17,516 bases of DNA. It comes from an uncultured Oscillospiraceae bacterium. Lineage in GTDB: Bacteria > Bacillota > Clostridia > Oscillospirales > Oscillospiraceae. The stretch is taken from the NCBI GenBank assembly GCA_934645175.1, contig CAKUDE010000039.1:1-17516 (forward strand), written 5' to 3'. A program made the translations under genes and the position numbers. Position 1 is the stretch's first letter, and the number at the start of each line of letters is the position of its first letter. Shown here one piece after another: positions 1 to 6,306 of this stretch. A model generated the notes under the pieces. The model did not search any database, had not been told where the DNA came from, and saw only the letters and a list, made by a program, of their open reading frames with translations.

Positions 1-77
1 GTAACTTCATTCTACCAGAGTCTGCAAACTATGTCTCCTTTTTCGCTTCCTTTTTGCGCAATTTATTGTACCTTATC

Positions 78-112
78 AAAAAGCGTCGTCCTTCATGGAC
101 GGCGCTCTTTTT
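78..112. terminator. bidirectional intrinsic terminator
   Basis: A 9-bp stem (83-91 with 97-105, one G-T wobble) has a 5-base loop. An A-run lies on its left (78-82) and a T-rich run on its right (106-112), so it can end transcripts in both directions. It lies just after the minus-strand gene at 171-785. The rest of 1-170 shows no gene. Confidence 0.75.
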
Positions 113-170
113 GTGGTGACTGGAAACTATTAACGCTGTCGTAACAAAGTTTTTTGTCAACGCTTCAAGT

Positions 171-785
171 TTAATCATCATTTTCCACTGAAATATATTC
201 AATCTCGATGATACATTTTTTTGTTGTCGGGAATACGACCTCATGCTCATTTCCCCGCGAGCAGTTGAGTTCGTCCAAATCAATCCCATAGAAGGGGGTA
301 GATATTTCGCAAGATAGCAAAGTAACCGGGCCATATAGCTTACTCCTGATATACCCGTTTTGAGGTTCTTTGCTCCACGATACATAGATATCATCAAAAA
401 CAGGCTTAACTATATCATCCGGGTCATCCGACGGGTAGGCGTTCCCCAAATAGCGGTACACTTTCCCCCTGTACAATAACTTTTCTGCAATAGCTCTTTC
501 GCTTTTTTTGCCGGTATTTTTCATGTTTAAAAGAAGATCCATCAGTGCCTCAAAGAAAGACTGAAAAACGGCTTTTACAGCAAGATCTTTTGGTTGTCCG
601 ACGTATGTATTACTTGTCCAGAATTTCCCAATTTCGATAATATCTTCGAAAAGATTATGCAATGCCCTTATGGAAGTATTTGATGAACTCCGATACGACG
701 CAATGTTCTCTGTAGCCTCTAAAACACCTTTAACGATTTGTTCGTTATCGGACCCCCAAAGTGAGGACATATCAACGCTTAACAT
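171..785 (-). CDS. hypothetical protein, possible ADP-ribosyltransferase-like fold
   Basis: This 204-residue soluble protein has no signal peptide or membrane segment. I do not recognise a named family with certainty. The C-terminal half has three spaced motifs that resemble the R-S-E layout of ADP-ribosyltransferases: LYRGKVYR (about residue 104), YVSWSK (about 134) and GNEHEVVFP (about 179), the last containing an E-x-E. In that superfamily the Arg binds NAD, the Ser motif supports the pocket, and the second Glu is catalytic. The N-terminal half looks helical. The start at 785 is supported by AAAGGAG about 8 bases upstream, and the gene has its own promoter (825-853) and a downstream terminator. 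It stands alone on the accessory element, so it could be a toxin, an effector or a defence protein. The ART assignment is inference from motifs; the ORF itself is secure. Confidence 0.75.
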   Translation of the reverse strand: MLSVDMSSLWGSDNEQIVKGVLEATENIASYRSSSNTSIRALHNLFEDIIEIGKFWTSNTYVGQPKDLAVKAVFQSFFEALMDLLLNMKNTGKKSERAIAEKLLYRGKVYRYLGNAYPSDDPDDIVKPVFDDIYVSWSKEPQNGYIRSKLYGPVTLLSCEISTPFYGIDLDELNCSRGNEHEVVFPTTKKCIIEIEYISVENDD

Positions 786-824
786 TCCTCATTCTCCTTT
801 CTCTGCAATACACCGACCGCTTAT

Positions 825-853
825 GGTATACCACAATTTCATCATCTCGTCAA
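825..853 (-). promoter_or_regulatory. sigma-A-type promoter for the 171-785 gene
   Basis: On the minus strand TTGACG (848-853) and TATACC (825-830) are separated by exactly 17 bases, and a TGG precedes the -10 box (extended -10). The start codon lies about 40 bases downstream of the -10 box. Confidence 0.6.
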
Positions 854-896
854 GTAAGACAACTAGGATTGAAAAGCAATGATTCGTAGGGCACTA

Positions 897-911
897 CAGT
901 CACGGTGACTG
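897..911. repeat. perfect 7+1+7 inverted repeat
   Basis: CAGTCAC, G, GTGACTG form a perfect palindrome about 45 bases upstream of the 171-785 promoter and over the broken 5' end of the excisionase-like remnant. It could be an operator or a relic of a transposon end. Nothing else fixes its role. Confidence 0.4.
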
Positions 912-1100
912 CGCTTTCAGGCGAAAAACCATTATTGGGGTGCAACTGCTGTCAAAGCAGAAAACCAAGATAAAAGGAGTTACCGCATCCTGCGGGAAGG
1001 CAAAATCTGTTGTCGCAAAGTCGGAAGAGCCTATCGTATTCCGAAGGCTCATCTTTTCACATTTCTCTGCATCGGATGCGGAGAAGAAGTCACGGCATAA
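909..1100 (+). pseudogene. excisionase / HTH_17 family remnant
   Basis: The frame from 909 to the TAA at 1098-1100 encodes 63 residues containing SYRILREGKICCRKVGRAYR and then IPKAHLFTFL. This matches the second half of MerR-like excisionase DNA-binding domains (typically REGKIP..KIGRSYRIPK). The first helix and a start codon are missing: the same frame opens at ATG 879 but meets TGA at 906-908, and no good start follows. Excisionases assist excision by a recombinase, which fits the serine recombinase at 3560, although this copy looks inactive. The C-terminal tail has a C-x-x-C that may be chance. The family call rests on memory of the motif. Confidence 0.5.
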
Positions 1101-1124
1101 GGCGTGGACTCAATTTGTTCGCAA

Positions 1125-1194
1125 GAATTGTTCGCCTTATCAAGCGTGCCGTAAAGCCCCTCGCTTTAGCCATGGGGAATAAGGCGAACAATTC
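1125..1194. repeat. 16-bp perfect inverted repeat with nested hairpin
   Basis: Arms 1125-1140 and 1179-1194 are exact reverse complements and flank a 38-base centre. The centre contains a second hairpin (CCCC at 1157-1160, GGGG at 1174-1177) typical of IS200/IS605-like ends. At the matching place in the second copy (3077-3130) only about 7 bp of the outer arms remain. The structure could form a cruciform or a stable RNA hairpin. Confidence 0.6.
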
Positions 1195-1368
1195 ACACTT
1201 TGTCACCGCTGTCAACATCCTCCGTGAAGGACTGCGACTGATGGCATGACATAATCATAACGGTAGGGTGGGACACACCCAAACCTAACGCTTGCGGAGA
1301 CTATGTAAGACCCGCCTATTTGGTGGGCAACAGTCGTTGAACCAAGATTTATCTGTGGGGAGTGTCAA
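1134..1368 (+). mobile_element. IS200/IS605-derived remnant, copy A (tnpB 3' end plus right end)
   Basis: This 235-bp unit is repeated at 3077-3310. It contains a subterminal hairpin, a short frame ending NILREGLRLMA, and a second frame with GWDTPKPNACGDYVRPAYL then VGNSR. Both resemble the C-terminal end of TnpB proteins. The unit closes with a right-end-like sequence ending GTGTCAA. Most of tnpB is missing, so this is a decayed or MITE-like derivative. Compared with copy B it lacks about 10 bases including the CCCCC arm of the terminal hairpin, so its right end is probably dead. It also has about 20 bases near 1195-1215 that copy B lacks. Its right end supplies the stop codon of the XRE gene on the opposite strand. 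Confidence 0.65.
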
Positions 1369-2026
1369 CATCTTCAATCTCGCTACTGTCATACTCCAGC
1401 AGATCCTCCACCCGGCAACCGAGGGCTTTAGCCAGAGCGAGGAGGGTAGCGCCTGCGGCCTTGTTGATGTCTTTGGCACGAATCTCATACTGTTGCAAAG
1501 TACGCAAATTGACACCGACCTTTTCGGCAAGCGTCCGTTGCGAATAACCGCTGATCTTGCGCTGTGCCTGCAAGCGAGTGGGCAGGTTCTTCTTGCGGAT
1601 CATGCGATTGATGGTATCTACGAATTTCTTTTCGGATGCTTCGTGGAGGGGTGGATAGAGCTTTTCGATTTCCTGCATGGTGATATGCTTCTGGATCTCC
1701 TTGAAACTCCGACCAGTGTACCATTGATAGTAGGCCAGAATCCACCCGCACCAATACTGTGGCGAATAGTCGTAGTCGATCTGTGCGTTGGGGAAGTCTA
1801 CATCCGCCCCGGCCTTTGTAAGAACATCCATCACCAGCTCTGTGCCGGAAACGCCGGATACATATTTCGGCACACCTGCGGCAAACTGCTCGGCATAGCC
1901 GGTGCCGATGAACAGATCGAGAAAGCGATCCATATCCATCTGGCAACCATTGGCCGCATAGTCCATCGCTTCGCCCAGACACTTCATAGCATCATCGAGA
2001 TATTGATTATCGTAAGCGTGGATCAT
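1349..2026 (-). CDS. XRE-family antitoxin/regulator paired with DUF3990 protein
   Basis: This 225-residue protein has a helical N-terminal domain (about 1-150) of the type that accompanies DUF3990 genes, with GTGYAEQFAAGVPKYVSGVSG as a marker segment. A helix-turn-helix XRE domain follows (about 155-210: SGYSQRTLAEKVGVNLRTLQ), the class that binds palindromic operators. I chose the start at 2026 because GAGGAGG lies 9 bases upstream; the ATG at 2044 has no such site. The gene overlaps the end of the DUF3990 gene by 20 bases, so translation is probably coupled. The likely role is antitoxin and autorepressor of its operon at the palindrome 2730-2745. Oddity: the last seven codons including the stop lie in the right end of IS remnant A, so the native C-terminus has been replaced. 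Confidence 0.85.
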   Translation of the reverse strand: MIHAYDNQYLDDAMKCLGEAMDYAANGCQMDMDRFLDLFIGTGYAEQFAAGVPKYVSGVSGTELVMDVLTKAGADVDFPNAQIDYDYSPQYWCGWILAYYQWYTGRSFKEIQKHITMQEIEKLYPPLHEASEKKFVDTINRMIRKKNLPTRLQAQRKISGYSQRTLAEKVGVNLRTLQQYEIRAKDINKAAGATLLALAKALGCRVEDLLEYDSSEIEDVDTPHR

Positions 2027-2684
2027 TGGGTTGCACCTCCTCACGGATAATGTCCCGCATATACAGGCCGTCTATGTCATCTTTTTCAAGCTCTGCACAG
2101 TAAGTGGCTCTTGCTTCATCGTCACGGGCTTTTCGTTTGGCGTAATACTCTGTATTATCTGCGACTTCATAAGAGACAAACCGAATTTTCTCAAAAGCTG
2201 CCGGGTTTTTCAAAACGAACTGTTCCCCCAACTTGCCGAGCCGCATGGCATAAGAAAGCTGCGACAGCGAAATTTCATTGCTCACAAAAGCTCTGGCAAA
2301 AGAGAAGTAGGAGTCATCGGCACGATAGCCGACAACCACATCGTAGGGCGCAAGGTCGATCAGAAAATGTTCCCTGAGCCAATCCACACCACGCTTCATG
2401 ACCGGCGTAGAGACACGGAACTTGCGATACTCCATCAGCAACGCCAGCCAATGCAGGATCGTGTATTCATCGGAAGAAAGGTCAAGAACGCTCAGACCGT
2501 CTGTGTCGATTTCATATTTGTTGACATAGCCATCGGTATTCTCGGTGCAAGCCCATTCCTTTGCAAGCTCCAAATGCTCGGTGCAATAAAATCCCTTTCC
2601 ATAGTCATTATAGGATTTGCCTTTTCCAAACACGGGGGTTTGGATGATGTCAGTTGAACCGTGATATAAAATAAGTTTGCTCAT
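2007..2684 (-). CDS. DUF3990 family protein, probable ADP-ribosyltransferase-like toxin
   Basis: The protein has 225 residues. Its N-terminus carries the DUF3990 signature: LYHGSTDIIQTPVF, then YNDYGKGFYCT and a following LAKEWA helix (residues 6-48). From family knowledge, DUF3990 belongs to the ADP-ribosyltransferase-like superfamily, and its members commonly sit beside an HTH gene. No signal peptide is present, so it acts in the cytoplasm. The start at 2684 has GAGGAGAGG just upstream. It is the first gene of a two-gene operon with the XRE gene (20-base overlap). The toxin-first order and the operator at the promoter fit a type II toxin-antitoxin module. The target is unknown; toxicity is inferred from family and context. 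Confidence 0.85.
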   Translation of the reverse strand: MSKLILYHGSTDIIQTPVFGKGKSYNDYGKGFYCTEHLELAKEWACTENTDGYVNKYEIDTDGLSVLDLSSDEYTILHWLALLMEYRKFRVSTPVMKRGVDWLREHFLIDLAPYDVVVGYRADDSYFSFARAFVSNEISLSQLSYAMRLGKLGEQFVLKNPAAFEKIRFVSYEVADNTEYYAKRKARDDEARATYCAELEKDDIDGLYMRDIIREEVQPNDPRLR

Positions 2685-2725
2685 TTTCCTCTCCTCAATA
2701 CTTCTTCAGAGTTATTCTGATTATT

Positions 2726-2754
2726 ATCATACTTCCAAAGAAGTACAGAGTCAA
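2726..2754 (-). promoter_or_regulatory. TA operon promoter with palindromic operator
   Basis: On the minus strand TTGACT (2749-2754) and TATGAT (2726-2731) have a 17-base spacer. A perfect palindrome, TACTTC-4-GAAGTA (2730-2745), covers the spacer and the edge of the -10 box. A repressor bound there would block RNA polymerase, which fits autoregulation by the XRE protein encoded downstream. Confidence 0.7.
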
Positions 2755-2782
2755 TGCGTTCAGAGAAAAATTCAAAAAGAAG

Positions 2783-3076
2783 TTACAATTTAATAGCTGC
2801 ACTTTCCGCAATATTCAGGACAGGCTTGCCCAGCCGATTTGCCTGCTGTACGGTTTACCGTGCGACGCAGCTTTTGTGGTCTGTGCAGCAGATCACAAGG
2901 TCGGCTCGGTCAATCATTTCCTGATTACGGATTTGGATGGCGGCCTTGGGGTGGGCTTCTGAAGCGACACGGGATATTTCAATCTCGCCGTAGTAGTCCT
3001 CAAAGCTCTCTTGGTTGTTCCGATACTCTGCCGTATCGGACTGATTGACATTCCCACACAGAGGACGAAAGCAAAA
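2783..3076 (-). pseudogene. decayed SLOG/DUF1273-like gene, 3' fragment
   Basis: One minus-strand frame reads through 3076 to a TAA at 2783-2785 and is interrupted by a TAA at 2855-2857. It encodes IRNQEMIDRADLVICCTDHK, then, after the stop, TVQQANRLGKPVLNIA. This resembles SLOG-superfamily (YpsA/DUF1273-like) proteins, whose final strand-helix-strand has the pattern 'DLVI...GGAY.T...A...GK.VINLA'. Here the glycine-rich stretch is replaced by a mutated segment (SCVAR-stop). The upstream half is missing and IS remnant B abuts the break, so the IS insertion probably cut the gene. No start codon with a ribosome site is visible. The family call is moderate; the decay is plain. Confidence 0.5.
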
Positions 3077-3310
3077 GCCTTATCAAGCGTGCCGTAAACC
3101 CCATCGCTTTAGCCATGGAGATATAAGGCGCACAATTAACATCCTCCGTGAAGGAATGCGGCTGATGGCATGACATAACGACATAATCATAACGGCAGGG
3201 TGGGACACACCCAAACCTAACGCTTGCGGAGACTACATAAGACCCGCCTATTTGACGGGCAACAGTCGTTGAACCAAGAATCCCCCTGATTTATCTGTGG
3301 GGAGTGTCAA
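3077..3310 (+). mobile_element. IS200/IS605-derived remnant, copy B
   Basis: This 234-bp unit is a direct repeat of 1134-1368. It shares the hairpin segment, the tnpB-like end (NILREGMRLMA), GWDTPKPNACGDYIRPAYL then TGNSR, and the terminal GTGTCAA. It keeps the CCCCC...GGGG right-end hairpin (about 3291-3303) that copy A has lost, and it has an extra 8-base tandem copy near 3176-3184. No transposase is encoded. In full-length relatives the region from the tnpB end through the right end makes the omega RNA scaffold, with the guide read from the flank beyond GTGTCAA. Confidence 0.65.
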
Positions 3311-3376
3311 GTGGTAATAGTGGACTTGCCGCTTTTCATATAGTGTAACAGTTGCCTTTTTGAAAGGGGGATTCTT

Positions 3377-3541
3377 ATGAAGCAAAGCAATAAATCCAAA
3401 ATTGGTGATGAAAAAGAAATTTGTGTCAGTGTTTTTAAAAGCGGCGAGAACACAACGAGCAAAGAAGAATATACAAAGAAATGGATTGAGCTTATCAATC
3501 GAATTGAAAAAAGCAAAAGGTTAAACTTTTGCGACACCTGA
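3377..3541 (+). CDS. 54-residue conserved-type small protein upstream of recombinase
   Basis: ATG at 3377 follows GAAAGGGGG (3362-3370) at a good distance, and the frame closes at TGA 3539-3541. The product is charged and soluble, with a helical C-terminus containing TSKEEYTKKWIELINRIEKS. Small proteins with a similar 'W.ELI..IE' end are often found next to recombinases in clostridial mobile elements, to my recollection. Function is unknown; it might be a DNA-binding accessory or a transfer-region protein. It ends 18 bases before the recombinase frame, so the two are probably co-transcribed. Confidence 0.65.
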   Translation: MKQSNKSKIGDEKEICVSVFKSGENTTSKEEYTKKWIELINRIEKSKRLNFCDT

Positions 3542-3559
3542 TGACAAGTTGATTTTTTT

Positions 3560-5170
3560 ATGGTAGAATATATCCATAAGGAACAGCTTGCCCTTTCTTT
3601 ATCAATGAAAGTAGCTATTTATTGCCGCTTATCCGAAGAGGACAGAAACAAGCAATTTGAAACCGACGACAGTAACAGCATACAGAACCAAAAAGCAATG
3701 CTGCTGCAGTACGCAATGGAACAGGGGTGGGAGCTCTACAACATTTACAGCGACGACGACTATACAGGGTCTGACAGACGTCGCCCTGAATTCAACCGTC
3801 TGCTGCATGACGCAGAACAGCGGAGATTTGATATTATCCTCTGCAAGACGCAATCGCGCTTTACGCGCGAGCTTGAACTCGTTGAGAAGTACATACACGG
3901 CTTGTTCCCGATTTGGGGTATTCGCTTTATCAGCATTGTTGACAACGCCGATACTGCTAACAAAGGGAACAAAAAGTCACGACAGATCAATGGGCTTGTC
4001 AACGAATGGTACCTTGAGGATATGTCGGACAACATCCGAAGCGTTCTGACAAACAGACGAGAGAACGGTTTTCACATCGGCGCATTTGCCTTGTACGGGT
4101 ACAAAAAGGATCCCGACCAAAAGGGGCATTTGATTATCGACGAGGAAGCTGCCGCCGTCGTGCGTGAGGTATTCACCTTATTTTCGCAAGGTTATGGCAA
4201 AACCGCAATCGCCCGTATGCTCAATGACAGAGGCATACCCAATCCAACCGAATACAAACGTCAGCAAGGCTTACGTTATAAGCAGCCGACCATGAAAAAC
4301 AGCACCATTTGGAAATACTTTGCGATTTCCGATATGCTGATTAACGAAATCTACATCGGCAACATGGTACAGGGGAAATACGGCAGTATTTCTTATAAAA
4401 CCAAGCAGAACAAGCCGCGCCCGAAAAGTGAATGGTACATTGTCGAGGGGACTCACGAACCGATCATTGACCGCGAGCTGTGGAACAGAGTGCAGAAAAT
4501 GATTGCGGAACGTGCCAAGCCGTTTGACGTTGGTACAATCGGACTGTTTGCACGAAAAGCCCGCTGTGCAAACTGTGGATACGTCATGCGTTCATCCAAA
4601 TCGTCGCCCGATCACGGCGGAAAGCATTTTCTGCAATGTTCCAACCGCCATGTGGCAAAAGACGCTTGCGAGGGCGCATTTATCTCGGTTGATCGATTGG
4701 AGCGGATGGTAATTGCCGAACTGAACAGGCTATCCGCAGAGTATCTGGACAAGGACGAGTTGGAGCAAAACATTGAGTTTTGCGACAACTTACAGTCACA
4801 GAAAAAACGCATACTCTCCAATCTTGCGGCATACCGCAAAAAAATCGAGGAATATGCGAAAGGTATCAGAGAGCTTTACATGGATAAGGTAAAGGGGCTG
4901 ATAACCGAGAGTGATTTTGTGGAGCTGTCGAAAGACTTTACCGTGCAAAAAGAACGTCTTGAACGTGTATGCTCGGACGGAGAAAAGCAGTTAGCCGAAA
5001 TCGACGAAAAAATCGCGGTCGGAGACAACCGCCGTGAACTGATCGAACAATACACAAACCTGGAACATCTGAACCGTGAAATCGTGGAAACGCTGATTGA
5101 TTATATATCAGTCGGCAAAAGAATCCCCGGAACACGGAATGTTCCCATCGAAATTCACTGGAATTTCTGA
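3560..5170 (+). CDS. large serine recombinase (TndX/TnpX-like site-specific integrase)
   Basis: The protein has 536 residues in the usual order of large serine recombinases. A resolvase domain contains VAIYCRLSEEDR with catalytic Ser25, then DSNSIQNQKAML and DDDYTGSDRRRPEFNRLL. A Recombinase domain follows (about 170-300, GYGKTAIARMLNDRGIPNPT). Next come a zinc beta-ribbon with Cys336, Cys339, Cys360 and Cys370, and a coiled-coil region (about 385-500). Such enzymes join attP and attB through a Ser-DNA link and act alone for integration, with a directionality factor for excision. The start is uncertain: neither ATG 3560 nor ATG 3605 (MKVAIYCRLS) has a clear ribosome site. The gene is complete and its stop lies 15 bases before the interrupted cotJC, so it is the likely agent of that insertion. 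Confidence 0.93.
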   Translation: MVEYIHKEQLALSLSMKVAIYCRLSEEDRNKQFETDDSNSIQNQKAMLLQYAMEQGWELYNIYSDDDYTGSDRRRPEFNRLLHDAEQRRFDIILCKTQSRFTRELELVEKYIHGLFPIWGIRFISIVDNADTANKGNKKSRQINGLVNEWYLEDMSDNIRSVLTNRRENGFHIGAFALYGYKKDPDQKGHLIIDEEAAAVVREVFTLFSQGYGKTAIARMLNDRGIPNPTEYKRQQGLRYKQPTMKNSTIWKYFAISDMLINEIYIGNMVQGKYGSISYKTKQNKPRPKSEWYIVEGTHEPIIDRELWNRVQKMIAERAKPFDVGTIGLFARKARCANCGYVMRSSKSSPDHGGKHFLQCSNRHVAKDACEGAFISVDRLERMVIAELNRLSAEYLDKDELEQNIEFCDNLQSQKKRILSNLAAYRKKIEEYAKGIRELYMDKVKGLITESDFVELSKDFTVQKERLERVCSDGEKQLAEIDEKIAVGDNRRELIEQYTNLEHLNREIVETLIDYISVGKRIPGTRNVPIEIHWNF

Positions 5171-5195
5171 AAAGTTTATCCTTATATGATTGCAG
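5171..5195. other. probable element/chromosome junction (att site)
   Basis: The sequence changes here from the recombinase 3' end to the interior of cotJC. Large serine recombinase genes normally sit beside one attachment site, and crossover is at a central dinucleotide. The exact core cannot be set without the other end of the element or an empty site. Confidence 0.45.
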
Positions 5196-5389
5196 CAGAG
5201 CAAAAGGCTCGTGTGACTTACGACAACATTCTGCGGCTGTCGGACGATCCCGATGTAAACAATGTGATCAAATTCCTGCGGGCACGTGAGGTCGTTCATT
5301 TCCAGCGCTTCGGCGAGGCACTGGAGCGCGTGCGCCAGCGGCTTGACGAGAAGAACGTCTATTATATGAACCCGGCCATCGACAACTGA
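5186..5389 (+). pseudogene. cotJC: cotJC 3' fragment (manganese-catalase-like spore coat protein)
   Basis: The 67 codons encode the C-terminal end of a CotJC/manganese catalase protein: IAAEQKARVTYDNILRLSDD, then LRAREVVHFQRFGEAL, and a charged tail. The E and H of REVVHF are metal-ligand positions in that family. A full CotJC is roughly three times longer, so the N-terminal part is missing. The fragment has no ribosome site and is in the same reading frame as the recombinase, separated from it only by the recombinase TGA and five codons. CotJC is a spore coat component, so the host is a spore former. Loss of the gene here is best explained by integration of the adjacent element; precise excision should restore it. 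Confidence 0.8.
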
Positions 5390-5397
5390 GAAACGCA

Positions 5398-5425
5398 CAG
5401 GCCCCTGCCGTATGGCAGGGGCCTG
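5398..5425. terminator. 12-bp GC-rich hairpin between convergent genes
   Basis: CAGGCCCCTGCC, loop GTAT, GGCAGGGGCCTG form a perfect 12-bp stem 8 bases after the cotJC stop. It also lies downstream of the minus-strand operon. Neither side has a strong T-run (the minus strand has only TGCGTTTCTC), so termination is likely from position but not certain. Confidence 0.55.
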
Positions 5426-5460
5426 AATGAGAAGGATCCGGAATACCGCTGTTGCCTTAC

Positions 5461-6234
5461 TTACCGCTCCACTCCCGGTTCGGTCGGCTGCGGAGGAAGC
5501 TCGGCGGGACAGACTGCTGCTTTTTTCTTTTTGCGGCGGCGGATCAGCACAATGCAGCCGACAGCCAACGTGACAACGACTACGCCCGTGATCACACCGC
5601 GAACGATGCGCTGCTGCTTCGTTGCGACGGATGGACGAAGAATGGGGTAGCGAAGCAGCCACGGCAGGTAGGGGGAATCGACGTCATACTGCACGACGTC
5701 CCAGACGTATTCGCCGCGCCGCTCCTCGGGGAGACTTTCCAGCAGCCTTTGATATTTGATAAGATCTTCCGCAGGAACCAGAAGCCCGTCTTCGACAAAA
5801 TACCGGGAATCCTCATCCGCCTCATAGCCGGGGTTCACTTCAAAGCCGCCTTCGGTTTTTATGTATTCGTATGGCATCGTGGAAATATAGGTTTCTCCGC
5901 CCCGTGGAAAATTCTCCGGATATACCTCCTCGGTTTGGTATATGACAAGATAGACTGTATCGCATTGCTCTGCCAATAGCTCCTCAAGCGAGCTGTACTC
6001 TGCGAAAAGCCGCTCCTGCGGAGCGTCAAAGCCGCGATAGGGGTAGGAAAAGACGCGGAATACCTCGGCATTGACGTATTCCTTCTCTTCCATGGACAAC
6101 AGCGCCTCTACGGTCTGCTCATCCACATCGCGAGAGTCGGGGACACGGTTCGTCCGGGCATCGAAGAATGTGCAGCCGTTTGCAGCGAGCAATACAACCA
6201 ACAGCAGCAGAAGCAATCGAATTGATTTTTTCAT
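5461..6234 (-). CDS. exported lipoprotein-like protein with C-terminal membrane anchor
   Basis: This 257-residue protein starts with a signal peptide (KK, then a leucine-rich core) ending in LLAANGC, an imperfect lipobox that would make Cys21 the lipidated residue. The middle part (about 25-215) is acidic and tyrosine-rich, with no motif I recognise. A membrane segment (about 217-237, GVITGVVVVTLAVGCIVLI) is followed by RRRKKKK, which would hold the tail inside. The start at 6234 has AAGGAGGA upstream. It is the last gene of a minus-strand operon, 72 bases after the preceding stop. The previous gene product has the same plan (signal peptide, exported domain, C-terminal anchor with lysines), so the two may form a membrane complex serving the secreted protein encoded first. 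Function unknown. Confidence 0.85.
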   Translation of the reverse strand: MKKSIRLLLLLLVVLLAANGCTFFDARTNRVPDSRDVDEQTVEALLSMEEKEYVNAEVFRVFSYPYRGFDAPQERLFAEYSSLEELLAEQCDTVYLVIYQTEEVYPENFPRGGETYISTMPYEYIKTEGGFEVNPGYEADEDSRYFVEDGLLVPAEDLIKYQRLLESLPEERRGEYVWDVVQYDVDSPYLPWLLRYPILRPSVATKQQRIVRGVITGVVVVTLAVGCIVLIRRRKKKKAAVCPAELPPQPTEPGVER

Positions 6235-6306
6235 GAAGGTTCCTCCTTTTTGTCTGTGAAAAACGACAGCTTCCCGTTTCTCGCCGGGCGGGGGAGAGCA
6301 GTGAAT

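Noticed and set aside
29..397. 122-codon minus-strand frame at the left edge
   Set aside because: It overlaps the better supported 171-785 gene in another frame and crosses the terminator at 78-112.
1292..2050. 252-codon open frame on the plus strand
   Set aside because: It is antisense to the XRE gene, begins inside IS remnant A and has no ribosome site or recognisable domain.
2031..2657. 208-codon plus-strand frame opposite the DUF3990 gene
   Set aside because: The product matches nothing I know, while the minus strand carries clear DUF3990 motifs, a promoter and a ribosome site.
1134..3310. CRISPR array or composite IS transposon made of the two repeats
   Set aside because: There are only two long copies with no short regular spacers, so this is not CRISPR. 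Neither copy encodes a transposase, and IS200/IS605 ends do not form classical composite transposons.
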